Below are positions 43,351-52,545 of a DNA stretch of 64,000 bases, piece after piece (the first letter of the stretch is position 1; each line of letters begins with the position of its first letter). The notes under the pieces are model-generated. The model worked only from the letters and a program-made list of their open reading frames with translations. It did no database searches and was not told where the DNA came from. Made by a program: the position numbers and the translations under genes. Source of the DNA: Bradyrhizobium erythrophlei (lineage in GTDB: Bacteria; Pseudomonadota; Alphaproteobacteria; Rhizobiales; Xanthobacteraceae); NCBI RefSeq assembly GCF_900129425.1, contig NZ_LT670817.1:5642001-5706000 (forward strand), read 5' to 3'.

Positions 43351-43788
43351 TCAGCCGGCATATGCCTTGTCGAGGTCGGCGATGACGATCTTTTGCATCT
43401 TCAACATGGCCTGCATGGCGCGATCGGCCTTTTTGCGATCGGGATCGCTCAGGTAACGGCCGAGGGCCGTGGGCACAACCTGCCAGGACAGACCGAACTT
43501 GTCCTTGAGCCATCCGCATTTCGATTCCTTGCCGCCGTCGGCGATCAGTCTGTTCCAGAAGTAGTCCACCTCTTCCTGGCTCTCGACGCTGACGAAGAAG
43601 GAGATCGCCTCGTTGAACTTGTATTTTGGGCCGCCATTGAGGGCGTTGAACTTCTGCCCCGCGAGTTCGAAGGTCGCCATGAAGTCATTGACGGTTTCGA
43701 CCCTGGCATCGGGAAACACCGATTCGTAGAAGGCGACAGCCTCGGGGACGTTGTTGTCGAACCAGAGGAACGGCGTGATCGAAGTCAT
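43351..43788 (-). CDS. VOC-family (PhnB-like / 3-demethylubiquinone methyltransferase-fold) protein
   Basis: 145 residues. 'ITPFLWFDNNVPEAVAFYES' and 'NGGPKYKFNEAISFFVSVES' are the hallmarks of the PhnB-like glyoxalase-fold family, and 'KDKFGLSWQVVPTALGRYLS' is its conserved end. Function of the family is mostly unknown despite the methyltransferase-like label. No operon partner. The 380 bases upstream (43789-44169) hold no gene that I can see. Confidence 0.85.
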   Translation of the reverse strand: MTSITPFLWFDNNVPEAVAFYESVFPDARVETVNDFMATFELAGQKFNALNGGPKYKFNEAISFFVSVESQEEVDYFWNRLIADGGKESKCGWLKDKFGLSWQVVPTALGRYLSDPDRKKADRAMQAMLKMQKIVIADLDKAYAG

Positions 43789-44169
43789 GACGGATGTCCT
43801 TGTTGATTGGGTTCAGACGGGCGGGTATCCGTCGGCTTTGTCTCGAAGGCGGTGGCGCGGGCGAGATGGGGCGACGGATATCAGGGAAAATCGTTGGCCA
43901 TCATGAACTCCGTTTGCGTGGGCTCGCTCGAAGGACGAACGGGGGGACGGGAGTCCGACAGGGTGTCTGATTTTTTTGCCGGTCGATTGGCCTGATATGG
44001 AAGAGGCCGTTTATTGGGGCGGCCCTAATCATCCCGGACGCGCTCGCCACGCCGAAATTCAGACGGTCAGACGATTCGGTCGCGAATTGGCGCACGCGCA
44101 TCACGAACGGGCAAGGTTACCTGCCCGCCAGACTTGGAAGTAGCGGTCCTGGCGATGGCGCTTATTCTT

Positions 44170-44356
44170 AGCGGCAAAGACCCTATCTGCTTTAGCCGTA
44201 TCTGTACCACGCGCGCAACTCGATCGAACGGTTATCTGACAAGATCAAGCAACATCGGCGTGTCGCGACCCGACAACAGCTTGCGGCCAACCATCTGGCC
44301 TTCATCAAGTTCGCATCAATCCGCATTTGGTCGCGTGCCAATCAGTCCGCGCCTCA
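44170..44356 (+). pseudogene. Remnant of an IS5-type transposase C-terminus
   Basis: Two frames together read 'KDPICFSR' | 'YLYHARNSIERLSDKIKQHR' then 'RVATRQQLAANHLAFIKFAS'. This matches the end of IS5-type transposases (…YxxRNxIERxFxxIKxxRRVATRYDKLAxxYLA…), where the catalytic Glu lies in 'NSIERL'. One base is missing near 44199. No terminal repeats were found, so only this fragment is left. Confidence 0.7.
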
Positions 44357-44564
44357 GGTGGAATGCACCCCCTCGCTCCCCGGCGAAGGAATTTTGTTTC
44401 AAAATATTTCTGACATCGCCCTCGTAACACAGCGCAACGCGCCGGGGTGGCCACGAGAATATCTCGTTAAGATCATTAACCTTACGCTTGGCTCGCAAGA
44501 GCCTTGCGGCGCGCCGGCTCCTCCTGTTGGCGCTGACCGACATCGGGGCTGACCGTGGATCGCG

Positions 44565-45251
44565 ATGTTCGATACCATCATTCTGCTTTCGGGTGCCGCC
44601 GAGCATTCCACGTTTCCGGCCGTGTTTCGCGGACACAATCCGCTGCTGTCGGTGATACCCGTCGGCACATCAGCCGAGCTTGAGGCCTTGAACCCGGATC
44701 TGCTTCGCCGGGCCCGGCTGATCGGGTTCGTTACGCCGGTCATCGTCCCCGAGACCATCCTCACCCGGCTCGGCTACGGCGCCGTCAATTTTCATCCAGG
44801 TCCGCCCGGCTACCCCGGATGGGCGCCGGCACACTTCGCGCTTTACAATCGGGAAACGGAATTCGGCGCGACGGCGCATGTCATGACCGAACAGGTGGAT
44901 GCAGGTCCGATCATCGACGTCGCGCTGTTTCCTGTTCCAGCCGGGACCTCCGTGCTTGCGCTGGAGGGGATGGCTTATGCCCGTCTCGCGCAATTATTCT
45001 GGCGCATGGCCAAATCGCTCGCCACGGATCCGGAGCCGCCGCGAACGCTCTCGCTCCAATGGAGCAGCAGGAAATATTCCCGCCGCGCCTATCGGACGAT
45101 GTGCGATATTCCTCTCGACATCCCGAAGGATGAACTGCAGCGCCGAATCGAGGTGTTCGGCGGCAACCATTTCGGAATGTCGCCGACGATCAATCTGCAC
45201 GGCGTCGAGTTTCGCGCGGTGATGCCGCCTGGCGGGCAAACCGCCGCCTAG
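44565..45251 (+). CDS. Formyltransferase-family protein
   Basis: 228 residues. It has the formyl-transfer core 'YGAVNFHPGPPGYPGWAP' (Asn, His and HPG) and 'HVMTEQVDAGPIIDVALFPV' with the catalytic Asp. This is shorter than methionyl-tRNA formyltransferase (about 310) and lacks its C-terminal domain, so sugar N-formylation or another small-molecule reaction is more likely. Its stop abuts the stop of the convergent SH3 protein gene. Confidence 0.75.
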   Translation: MFDTIILLSGAAEHSTFPAVFRGHNPLLSVIPVGTSAELEALNPDLLRRARLIGFVTPVIVPETILTRLGYGAVNFHPGPPGYPGWAPAHFALYNRETEFGATAHVMTEQVDAGPIIDVALFPVPAGTSVLALEGMAYARLAQLFWRMAKSLATDPEPPRTLSLQWSSRKYSRRAYRTMCDIPLDIPKDELQRRIEVFGGNHFGMSPTINLHGVEFRAVMPPGGQTAA

Positions 45252-45689
45252 TCACCAGCGCCGTCCCCAGCCGCCCCTGTAACCCCAGCCTCCGTAGTAC
45301 CCTCCGTAATAGGGTCCGTAGCCGTAATAGACCGGCGGTCCAACGACGTAGGCGGGTCCGGGGCCATAGCCCGGGGGCGGCCCGTACTCGTCCACTTCTT
45401 CGTCGGCGACCATCGGCCCGCGCGGTGCGCGCCGCGCCGTCGCCATCCCGAGATTCTGGGCGATGGCATAACCATCCTGGCCGTTCAGCGAGGTCTGGCA
45501 CCAACCGTTGGTGCACTTGCCGACCTCGACCGTCGTTCCCTTCGGAATCAGCGTGAGAACCGGGCTGTCGGTGCCGGGTGATTTACGCAGATTGGTATCC
45601 GCCGTTATGGTAATCGGCTTGGCGCTTGCGCAAACCGCCGACAGGAACGTGAAGATTACGGCCGATGCCGCGACCCGTCCGAAACTCAT
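45252..45689 (-). CDS. Secreted SH3-domain protein with Gly/Tyr-rich tail
   Basis: 145 residues. Signal peptide 'AASAVIFTFLSAVCASA|KP', then a bacterial SH3b domain (about 25-85; 'TADTNLRKSPGTDSPVLTLI', 'GWCQTSLNGQDGYAIAQNL') and a low-complexity Gly/Pro/Tyr/Trp end. SH3b domains usually bind cell-wall peptides, so a periplasmic wall-associated role is possible. It probably terminates against the formyltransferase gene. Confidence 0.82.
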   Translation of the reverse strand: MSFGRVAASAVIFTFLSAVCASAKPITITADTNLRKSPGTDSPVLTLIPKGTTVEVGKCTNGWCQTSLNGQDGYAIAQNLGMATARRAPRGPMVADEEVDEYGPPPGYGPGPAYVVGPPVYYGYGPYYGGYYGGWGYRGGWGRRW

Positions 45690-45929
45690 GGTGTCCTCTT
45701 TTTTCCCTTCTGTAGCCTCGCCGCCCGCCGCAATCTAAGCTCAGCAGCGGCCTCGCATTCAAGACCTCGCGTCGAAAAACATCCATCGGCCGAAACACAT
45801 TCACGTGCCTCGGCAACGGTCATGACGCTAGTGGTGAAAACCTGACGCTTGGTACCCTGGCGCGGCCGAGCTGGAAACGTATGAATGTGGAAATCGAACT
45901 GCCTCTACCAGGCGAGCGGCTCTGCTGAT

Positions 45930-46346
45930 ATGACATTGGGAATGTTGAAGCTCTCCTGCCTCTGCGGCCAAGTCCGCATCGAAATCCCAAAGCGACCGGA
46001 CTTCATCAACGAGTGCAACTGCACGCTTTGTAGCAAGTCGGGCGCCCGCTGGGCCTATTTCCATCCGTCGGAAGTCAGCGTCGTGGGGACGACGAATGGA
46101 TATAGCCGGGAAGACAAGGAAGACCCGGCTGCAGAAATCCGTTTCTGTGCAAATTGTGGTTCAACGACACATTTTATTTTGACCGCAAGCGCCGTATCAA
46201 AGTTCGGGAACAGTCAGATAGGCGTCAATGTGCGCCTTGCGGATGAGAAGGACCTCGCCGGAATAGAATTGCGCTATCCTGACGGACGAGCTTGGTCGGG
46301 CAAGGGCGCCTTCGGCTATGTGCAGGAGGCTCGGATTATTGGCTGA
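45930..46346 (+). CDS. GFA family (glutathione-dependent formaldehyde-activating-like) zinc protein
   Basis: 138 residues. Zinc-binding cysteines in the expected order: 'LSCLCGQVRIEIP', 'NECNCTLCSKSGARWAYFHP' and 'RFCANCGSTTHF'. The Gfa fold is small and all beta, and true activity of most members is untested. The ATG at 45930 is used; a second ATG four codons on (45942) is possible. Confidence 0.85.
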   Translation: MTLGMLKLSCLCGQVRIEIPKRPDFINECNCTLCSKSGARWAYFHPSEVSVVGTTNGYSREDKEDPAAEIRFCANCGSTTHFILTASAVSKFGNSQIGVNVRLADEKDLAGIELRYPDGRAWSGKGAFGYVQEARIIG

Positions 46347-46458
46347 TGAGCGGGTTCGGAATGAGCGCTTTGCGATGAGTGTCGGTCGGTCTTGAACGAC
46401 CGCAATTGAGCGCGAGCGAACCTCTCGCTCTTGGGTATCAAGTGTCAGATTTTGACCA

Positions 46459-47385
46459 CTAGCTCTCCTTCTTGCGTGGTGGCCGCGGCGGCCCTTCCAC
46501 CGGCGGCAGCGATTTCACGTATTCCGCGATGGCAGCGCGGTCCTCGGGCGACAATTGCGAGATGTTTCTGAGCACGCGCGCCATCGAGCCACCGACGGTG
46601 TCGCCATCGGGCATCTGCCCGGTTTCGAGGAAATAAGCGATGTCCTTCGCGCTCCAGTCGTCGAGCCCTTTTTGCGTGATGTTCGGCACCCAGCCCTCGC
46701 CTTCCGGATTCGGTCCACCGGCGAAGCGCTGCGAACTGATGATGCCGCCAAGGAAATTTCGGGGACTGTGACACTCCGCGCAATGGCCGAGGCTGTTGAC
46801 CAGATAGGCGCCGCGATTCCACGACGCGGAGCGCGCAGCGTCGGGCACGAAAGGCTTGCCGTCCATGAACAGCCATTTCCAGATCCCGATGTTGCGCCTG
46901 ATATTGAACGGAAACCGCACATCATGATCGCGCCCCTTGCCGGACACCGCGGGAAGCGTTTTCAGGTAGGCGAAGAGATCGCGGACGTCTTCGATTTTGG
47001 CATGCTGGTAAGAGGTGTAGGGAAAGGCCGGGAAATAATGAAATCCGGCCGGAGAGATTCCTTGCGTCACCGCGCGGACGAATTCCGCCTCGGTCCATCG
47101 CCCGATGCCGTCGACCGGATCGGGCGAGATATTGGGCGCATAAAACGTCCCGAACGGCGACGGGATGGCAAGCCCGCCGCCGAGTCGAAAGCGATCGGGC
47201 TGGCCGGGCACGGCATGGCAGGAGGAACATCCTCCGGCGTTGAAGGTTGTCAGTCCGTTCGTGCGGTTTGGCGTATAGGCCGGCTCGGTCACCGCCGGGA
47301 TAAACGAGGTCGCCGTCAGCCACCAGTACACCCCAAAGGCAGCGACGGCGGCCAGAACGGCAACAAGGAAAATTCGTCGCGGCAT
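46459..47385 (-). CDS. Diheme cytochrome c, alcohol-dehydrogenase-subunit type
   Basis: 308 residues exported by an N-terminal membrane helix (IFLVAVLAAVAAFGVYWWLT). Two c-type haem sites are visible: CSSCH (in 'GGCSSCHAVPGQPDRF') and CAECH (in 'LGHCAECHSPRNFLGG'), with candidate Met ligands in the following segments ('ETGQMPDGDT'). The layout resembles cytochrome subunits of membrane PQQ dehydrogenases or thiosulfate-type carriers. No dehydrogenase partner lies next to it. Confidence 0.87.
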   Translation of the reverse strand: MPRRIFLVAVLAAVAAFGVYWWLTATSFIPAVTEPAYTPNRTNGLTTFNAGGCSSCHAVPGQPDRFRLGGGLAIPSPFGTFYAPNISPDPVDGIGRWTEAEFVRAVTQGISPAGFHYFPAFPYTSYQHAKIEDVRDLFAYLKTLPAVSGKGRDHDVRFPFNIRRNIGIWKWLFMDGKPFVPDAARSASWNRGAYLVNSLGHCAECHSPRNFLGGIISSQRFAGGPNPEGEGWVPNITQKGLDDWSAKDIAYFLETGQMPDGDTVGGSMARVLRNISQLSPEDRAAIAEYVKSLPPVEGPPRPPRKKES

Positions 47386-47548
47386 TCATCGATCCGTCAC
47401 TGTCCAGCTCAATCTATTGGCTAGTATGGCCGCTATTTCAGCCATAAGCTGCCGCAAAATTCGAGGCGTTTGAGTCCATTCCGGGAATAAAACCGGAATC
47501 CTATTGTTTTGAAACTGGCCTTCACTTGACGCCAACAGGGAGAAAACC

Positions 47549-47974
47549 ATGTCGAAAACCAGAACTACGCTTGCTACGCTTGCTTTGGGTGCAACCATTG
47601 CCTTCGCCGGACCCGCCTTTGCCGAGAAGATGAAAGCAACGCTGGACGGAAAAGCCGAAGTGCCTCCGAACGCCAGCGCCGCCAAGGGCAACGCCGATAT
47701 CGACTATGATGCCGCCACCAAGAAGCTGAGCTGGAAGCTGACCTATTCGGGACTTTCCGGCCCCGCGACCGCTGCCCATTTCCACGGGCCGGCTGAACCC
47801 GGCAAGAACGCCGGCGTCGCCGTCGCCATTCCCAATGCCACTTCAAGTCCCGTCGAAGGCAGCGCCACCCTGACGGACGCCCAGGCCGCCGACCTGGCGG
47901 CCGGCAAGTACTATGTCAATGTCCACACCGCAGCCAATCCGGGCGGCGAAATTCGCGGTCAGGTGACGAAGTAA
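47549..47974 (+). CDS. Secreted CHRD-domain protein
   Basis: 141 residues with signal peptide (TLALGATIAFAGPAFA|EK). One CHRD domain fills the mature part: 'KATLDGKAEVPPNASAAKGN', 'LTYSGLSGPATAAHFHGPAE' and 'KYYVNVHTAANPGGEIRGQV'. CHRD domains are beta-sandwich repeats first seen in chordin; bacterial roles are unknown, though His residues suggest metal binding. A good GGAG site precedes the ATG, and a strong terminator follows. Confidence 0.85.
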   Translation: MSKTRTTLATLALGATIAFAGPAFAEKMKATLDGKAEVPPNASAAKGNADIDYDAATKKLSWKLTYSGLSGPATAAHFHGPAEPGKNAGVAVAIPNATSSPVEGSATLTDAQAADLAAGKYYVNVHTAANPGGEIRGQVTK

Positions 47975-47997
47975 GCTCCGCACCCGACCAATATAAA

Positions 47998-48030
47998 AAG
48001 CGGGCGGACGCATCAGGCGTCCGCCCGCTT
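47998..48030 (+). terminator. Bidirectional hairpin terminator
   Basis: A perfect 14-bp stem (aagcgggcggacgc / gcgtccgcccgctt) with loop atcag lies between the convergent CHRD and cytochrome genes, 23 bases past the CHRD stop. Confidence 0.85.
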
Positions 48031-48047
48031 TGTTGGTCAGATTGACG

Positions 48048-48494
48048 TCAGCTGTTCTTGACGCGGTAGGTCTCGTGGCAGCCACCGCATTGCTTGCCGA
48101 TGACGGGTAACGTCGCCTTCAGCGTATCCAGATCCTTGATCTTGCCCTTGGCGTCCGCCACGACCTTGGAGAAGCTTGCGATGTGCTCCTGGAAGCCGGG
48201 CCTGTCCTCCCAGACTTTCGGCGACGCGTAGTAATCGCCTTCCGGCTTCTTACCCTTGATACTGTCGGGAAACAGGGTTGGGAACTTCTTGACGGTGTCC
48301 TCGAACTGGGCCATCGCGGCGTCGACCGTGGCCTGATCGTAAGGCTTTTCGCCCTTGACCATCGCCGCCAGCGCGCCCGCGTTCTTTCCGTTGCCCTTCA
48401 TCATGGTCTGGGTCTGCTTGACCTGATCCTGCTGCGCAGCCACCGCACCGACGCAGAGCAACAACGTCCCCACAATTACCACAGTTCGCTTCAT
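48048..48494 (-). CDS. Cytochrome c'/c556-family protein
   Basis: 148 residues. Signal peptide 'TVVIVGTLLLCVGAVAA|QQ' and a four-helix-bundle mature domain ending in the haem site CGGCH ('GKQCGGCHETYRVKNS'), the C-terminal position that marks cytochrome c' and c556. Likely a periplasmic electron carrier or NO/CO-binding protein. The ATG at 48494 has GAGGGA about 8 bases upstream. Confidence 0.88.
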   Translation of the reverse strand: MKRTVVIVGTLLLCVGAVAAQQDQVKQTQTMMKGNGKNAGALAAMVKGEKPYDQATVDAAMAQFEDTVKKFPTLFPDSIKGKKPEGDYYASPKVWEDRPGFQEHIASFSKVVADAKGKIKDLDTLKATLPVIGKQCGGCHETYRVKNS

Positions 48495-48599
48495 TCGTCT
48501 GTTCCCTCGTTTTTTCATCGCTCAATCAACTCGCATCCGCGAGCTGCGTTATGGTCGTTCCAACCCCGCTGACAGCGTTTCATTCCCCCGCGGCAGGTG

Positions 48600-50906
48600 T
48601 CACAGCGTATGCTGGCGCTGGTGCTCGCGGATCGCGATCCAGACCCGCTCCGGGGTCGCCGGCATATCGATATGATCGATCTTGTACTCGCGCCAGAGCC
48701 CCTCGATGATCGCGTTGACTATCGCCGGACAGGAGCCGATTGCCCCCGCCTCCCCAGCGCCCTTGACGCCCAGTGGATTGGTCTTGCAGGGCACGTTATG
48801 GGTCTCGAACACGAATGGCGGACCGTCGGCCGCGCGCGGCAGCGCATAGTCCATGAACGTCGCGGTGACGAGCTGGCCGTCCCCGGGATTGTAGACCGCC
48901 TGCTCCATCAACGCCTGGCCGATCCCCTGCATCGCGCCGCCGTGAACCTGGCCGGCCAGCAGCAGCGGATTCAGCGTCACACCGAAATCGTCGACGATCA
49001 CGTAATTGACGATTTTGATGATGCCGGTGGCGGGATCGATTTCGACCTCGGCAAGATGGGTGCCGTTCGGGTAGGTGCCGTCGGCGCTGGTGAAGGTCGC
49101 GCTGGCATTCAGCTTCGAGGGATCGACGCCCGGCCGCCTGGCAAGGTCGGCAAAACTGACCGAGCGATCGGTGCCGGCGATTCGCACCGTGCCGTCGCTG
49201 ATCTCGAGGTCGCCGCTGCTGGTTTCCAGCGCCTCGGCGGCGATCTCCCGCAGATTCTTGCCGAGCTCGCGGGTCGCGCGCTCGACGCTGACGCCGCCCG
49301 TCGGAATCGACGCCGAGCCGCCCGTGCCGAGGCCCGTGGCGACCTGATCGGTATCGCCCTGGATGATGTGGACGCGGTCGGGCGCAAGCCCGAACTGCTC
49401 GGCGACGAGTTGCGCGTAAGCGGTCTGATGGCCCTGCCCGGTCGACTGGGTGCCGATCAGGATGGTGACGTCGCCGCTGGGATCGAGCCGGACGTTGGCG
49501 GTCTCCTCGCCCATGGTGCCGCAGATTTCGACATAGGTCGCAAGTCCGATTCCGCGCACCAGACCCTGCTTCTTCGCGGCCTTGGCGCGCCTGGGAAATT
49601 CCTTCCAGTTGGCAATTTCCATCGCCCGCTTCATATGCGCGGTGAAGTCGCCGGAATCGTAGACCTTCCCGGTCGCCGTCTTGTAAGGCATCGCCCGCGG
49701 CGTGATAAAATTCTTGCGCCGGATCGCGTCCGGCGCCATTCCGAGCTTACGCGCCGCCGCGTCGACCAGCCGCTCGACCACATAGGCAGCTTCCGGGCGT
49801 CCGGCGCCGCGATAGGCATCGACCGGCACGGTGTTGGTGAAGACGGTGCGCACGCGGCAGTGAAAGGCCTGGAAATCGTAGAGGCCGGGCAGCATGCCGG
49901 CGCCGCCGTGGGGTATGTAGGGCCCGAATGTCGACAGATACGCGCCCATGTCACTGATCAAATCGACGTCCATCGCGAGGAACTTGCCGTCCTCGGCGAG
50001 CGCCATCCGCGCCGTCGTGACATTGTCGCGCCCCTGCGCGTCGCCGATGAAATGATCGGCGCGGTCGGCGGTCCACTTGACCGTCTTGCGCAGCTTGCGC
50101 GAGGCGACCGCGATCAGAGCGTATTCGCGATAGGGAAACAGCTTGGTGCCGAAGCCGCCGCCGACATCGGGGCAGATCACCCGCATCTTTTCCAGCGGAA
50201 TCTTCAGGACCATCTGGCACAGGATTTCGCGCAGGCGATGGCTGCCCTGGCTGCCGATCGTCAGGGTCAGATGATCCCGCCCAGCGTCGTATTCGCAGAC
50301 CGCGGCGCGCGTTTCCATGAAGTTGGTGACGACCCGCGGGTTGACGATCGAGACTTCGGCCACCGCATGCGCTTTGGCGAACGCCGCCTCGGTGGCTTTC
50401 TTGTCGCCGATCGGCACGTCGAACAGCACGTTGCCGGGATGGTCAGGCCAGACCTGCGGCGCATCCTTCTTCACCGCATTGGCGACGCCGACCACGGCCG
50501 GCAGCGGCGTCCAGTTGACCTCGATCGCCTCGATCGCATCGCGGGCCTGATCGATCGTTTCCGCGACCACGAACGCAACGGCATCGCCGACATGACGCAC
50601 CACGCCATGCGCCAGAATCGCATAGGGCGGCCCGGTGAACGGATCGACTTCCAGATTGAACAGGCACGGCAGACCGCCGAGATCCCTGACGTCCTCTCCG
50701 GTCAGGATGGCGCCGACCCCCGGCAGGCCGCGGGCGCGGGCGGCATTGATGGTGAATTGGGCGTGCGCATGCGGCGAGCGCAGCACCAGCGCATGCATCG
50801 CAGGCTGCGGTGCGTGGTCATCGGTATAGCGGCCCTTGCCGCGAATGAGCGCGTCGTCTTCCTTGCGAACGACGCTTTGACCGACGCCGAACTTGATGGG
50901 AGCCAT
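48600..50906 (-). CDS. Xanthine dehydrogenase-family molybdopterin-binding subunit (CoxL-like), orphan
   Basis: 768 residues. The aldehyde oxidase/xanthine dehydrogenase a/b hammerhead domain (about 15-125) is followed by the molybdopterin-binding domains with 'CPDVGGGFGTKLFPYREYAL', 'DAYRGAGRPEAAYVVERLVD', 'GTQSTGQGHQTAYAQLVAEQ' and 'GVKGAGEAGAIGSCPAIVNA' (the catalytic Glu in 'KGAGEAG'). The active-site loop reads AYRGAGRP, unlike the Cys-containing loop of true CO dehydrogenase. The FAD and [2Fe-2S] subunits normally encoded beside it are missing. The ATG at 50906 of an ATGATG pair has GGAGAT just upstream. Confidence 0.9.
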   Translation of the reverse strand: MAPIKFGVGQSVVRKEDDALIRGKGRYTDDHAPQPAMHALVLRSPHAHAQFTINAARARGLPGVGAILTGEDVRDLGGLPCLFNLEVDPFTGPPYAILAHGVVRHVGDAVAFVVAETIDQARDAIEAIEVNWTPLPAVVGVANAVKKDAPQVWPDHPGNVLFDVPIGDKKATEAAFAKAHAVAEVSIVNPRVVTNFMETRAAVCEYDAGRDHLTLTIGSQGSHRLREILCQMVLKIPLEKMRVICPDVGGGFGTKLFPYREYALIAVASRKLRKTVKWTADRADHFIGDAQGRDNVTTARMALAEDGKFLAMDVDLISDMGAYLSTFGPYIPHGGAGMLPGLYDFQAFHCRVRTVFTNTVPVDAYRGAGRPEAAYVVERLVDAAARKLGMAPDAIRRKNFITPRAMPYKTATGKVYDSGDFTAHMKRAMEIANWKEFPRRAKAAKKQGLVRGIGLATYVEICGTMGEETANVRLDPSGDVTILIGTQSTGQGHQTAYAQLVAEQFGLAPDRVHIIQGDTDQVATGLGTGGSASIPTGGVSVERATRELGKNLREIAAEALETSSGDLEISDGTVRIAGTDRSVSFADLARRPGVDPSKLNASATFTSADGTYPNGTHLAEVEIDPATGIIKIVNYVIVDDFGVTLNPLLLAGQVHGGAMQGIGQALMEQAVYNPGDGQLVTATFMDYALPRAADGPPFVFETHNVPCKTNPLGVKGAGEAGAIGSCPAIVNAIIEGLWREYKIDHIDMPATPERVWIAIREHQRQHTL

Positions 50907-50972
50907 CATATCTCCGTTTGCCCTGTTGATAGCAGCCATATTGCAGCGGATCGCCGGGCAGCGCAAACGCCT

Positions 50973-52502
50973 TTAGCTGCGCACCAGCGACCGCAGCCAA
51001 CCCCAGCCGAACAGCAGCCATATCGATCCGACATAGACGACCGCGCCGATCGCAATCAGCACAACCAGCGTCGTCACATCGCGCAGCGTCGTGAGATGCG
51101 CGAGTTGCGCCGCAGCAAGGCGTGCGGCAAGCCACAGCGCCGCGGCCAATACGAGACCGGCCACTAAAAATCTGGCCAGGGACAGCACGAACGCGCGCTC
51201 GAATTCCAGATAACCGGCCCGCACCGCAAACCCGAGCACCAGCAAAAGATTGATCCAGGCGCCGACCGCGGTCGCCAGCGCGAGACCGACCTGTGCCAGC
51301 GGTCCCATCAGCACAACCTTCAGGAGGACGTTGGCCGAGAGCCCGGTGAGCGAAGCCTTGACGGGTGTCGCCGTGTCCTTGCGGGCGTAGAAGGTCGCGA
51401 CCGCACTGCGGATCGTCACGAACGGGATGAGGCCGATCGCATAGGCCGCGAGCGTGGCGCCGGCCGCCGCGGCATCGGCTGCCGTGAATGCGCCGCGCGC
51501 GAACGTTGCGCGCATGATGACATCGGGCACGGCGAGAAAAGCTGCGACGAACGGTACCGAAAACAACAGCGTAAATTCGAAAGCGCGCCGCTGCGATGCC
51601 ATCGCGCCGGCGTGATCGCCCGACGTCAGCCGGCGCGACATTTCCGGCAGCAGTACCGTGCCGATGGCGATACCGATCACACCGATCGGCAACTGATTGA
51701 GCCGGTCTGCGTAATACAGCGCCGACAGCGCGCCTGCCGGCAAAAAGGTGGCAATGATGGTATCGGCGAACACGGCCACCTGGGTGCCCATCGAGCCCAG
51801 CGTGGCGGGGCCAACCGCACGAAAGAAGGCGCGGACATCCTCATCGAGCTTGAGCGGCGCGAAGCGCGGCAACCCGCCGTGGCGGGCGAGATCACCGGCG
51901 AGCAGAAAATATTGCAGGAAGCCGGAGATCAGCACACCCCAGGCCGCGGCGTGGCCGGCGGTCGGAAAGAAGGCCGCCAGCGCCAGCGTCGCCATCATCG
52001 AGATGTTGAGAAAGATGGATGCCGCTGCTGCACTGGCAAAACGGTGCATCACGTTGAGCATGCCGCCGTAGAGCGTCACCATCGTGATCAGCAGCAGATA
52101 GGGGAAAGTGATCCGCGTGAGTTCGATCGCGAGGCGACGCTGTTCGGGATCCTGGCTGAAACCCGGGGCAAGAATGCTCATGGCCTGCGGCATGAACAGC
52201 CACGCAACGACCAGCAGGACCACTTGCGAGAGAAACAGCAGGGTAAAGATGCGATCGGCGAACAATCGCGCCGAGGTCTCGCCACCCTTGCCATGAACGT
52301 GGGCATAGGCCGGAATGAAGGCGGTGTTGAAAGCACCCTCGGCGAAAATCGCCCGAAAATTGTTCGGCAGCCGCAGCGCCACGAAAAACGCGTCCGCCAC
52401 CGGCCCGGCGCCGAGAATAGCCGCCAGCATGATGTCGCGCGCAAAGCCGGTCAGCCGCGAAAGGAGCGTATAGCCGCCGACGGTGAAAATACGACCGAGC
52501 AT
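50973..52502 (-). CDS. murJ: Lipid II flippase MurJ
   Basis: 509 residues, MOP-superfamily membrane protein with about 14 helices. The family hallmark at the N-terminus is 'TVGGYTLLSRLTGFARDIML' and 'VADAFFVALRLPNNFRAIFA', with the essential Arg residues. It moves lipid-linked peptidoglycan precursor across the inner membrane. It sits next to the sugar genes and ends 66 bases upstream of the start of the molybdopterin subunit gene. Confidence 0.93.
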   Translation of the reverse strand: MLGRIFTVGGYTLLSRLTGFARDIMLAAILGAGPVADAFFVALRLPNNFRAIFAEGAFNTAFIPAYAHVHGKGGETSARLFADRIFTLLFLSQVVLLVVAWLFMPQAMSILAPGFSQDPEQRRLAIELTRITFPYLLLITMVTLYGGMLNVMHRFASAAAASIFLNISMMATLALAAFFPTAGHAAAWGVLISGFLQYFLLAGDLARHGGLPRFAPLKLDEDVRAFFRAVGPATLGSMGTQVAVFADTIIATFLPAGALSALYYADRLNQLPIGVIGIAIGTVLLPEMSRRLTSGDHAGAMASQRRAFEFTLLFSVPFVAAFLAVPDVIMRATFARGAFTAADAAAAGATLAAYAIGLIPFVTIRSAVATFYARKDTATPVKASLTGLSANVLLKVVLMGPLAQVGLALATAVGAWINLLLVLGFAVRAGYLEFERAFVLSLARFLVAGLVLAAALWLAARLAAAQLAHLTTLRDVTTLVVLIAIGAVVYVGSIWLLFGWGWLRSLVRS

Positions 52503-52545
52503 GCGCCGCTTCTACAGCATGCGGCGGTGCTTCAAAACGACGAAA

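Noticed and set aside
43807..43995. 62-aa frame after the VOC gene
   Set aside because: No ribosome site or recognisable feature; random-looking composition.
48597..51167. 856-aa open frame opposite the molybdopterin subunit gene
   Set aside because: Antisense shadow of a GC-rich gene with strong codon bias; composition rich in Arg/Asp/Gly/His and no domain pattern.
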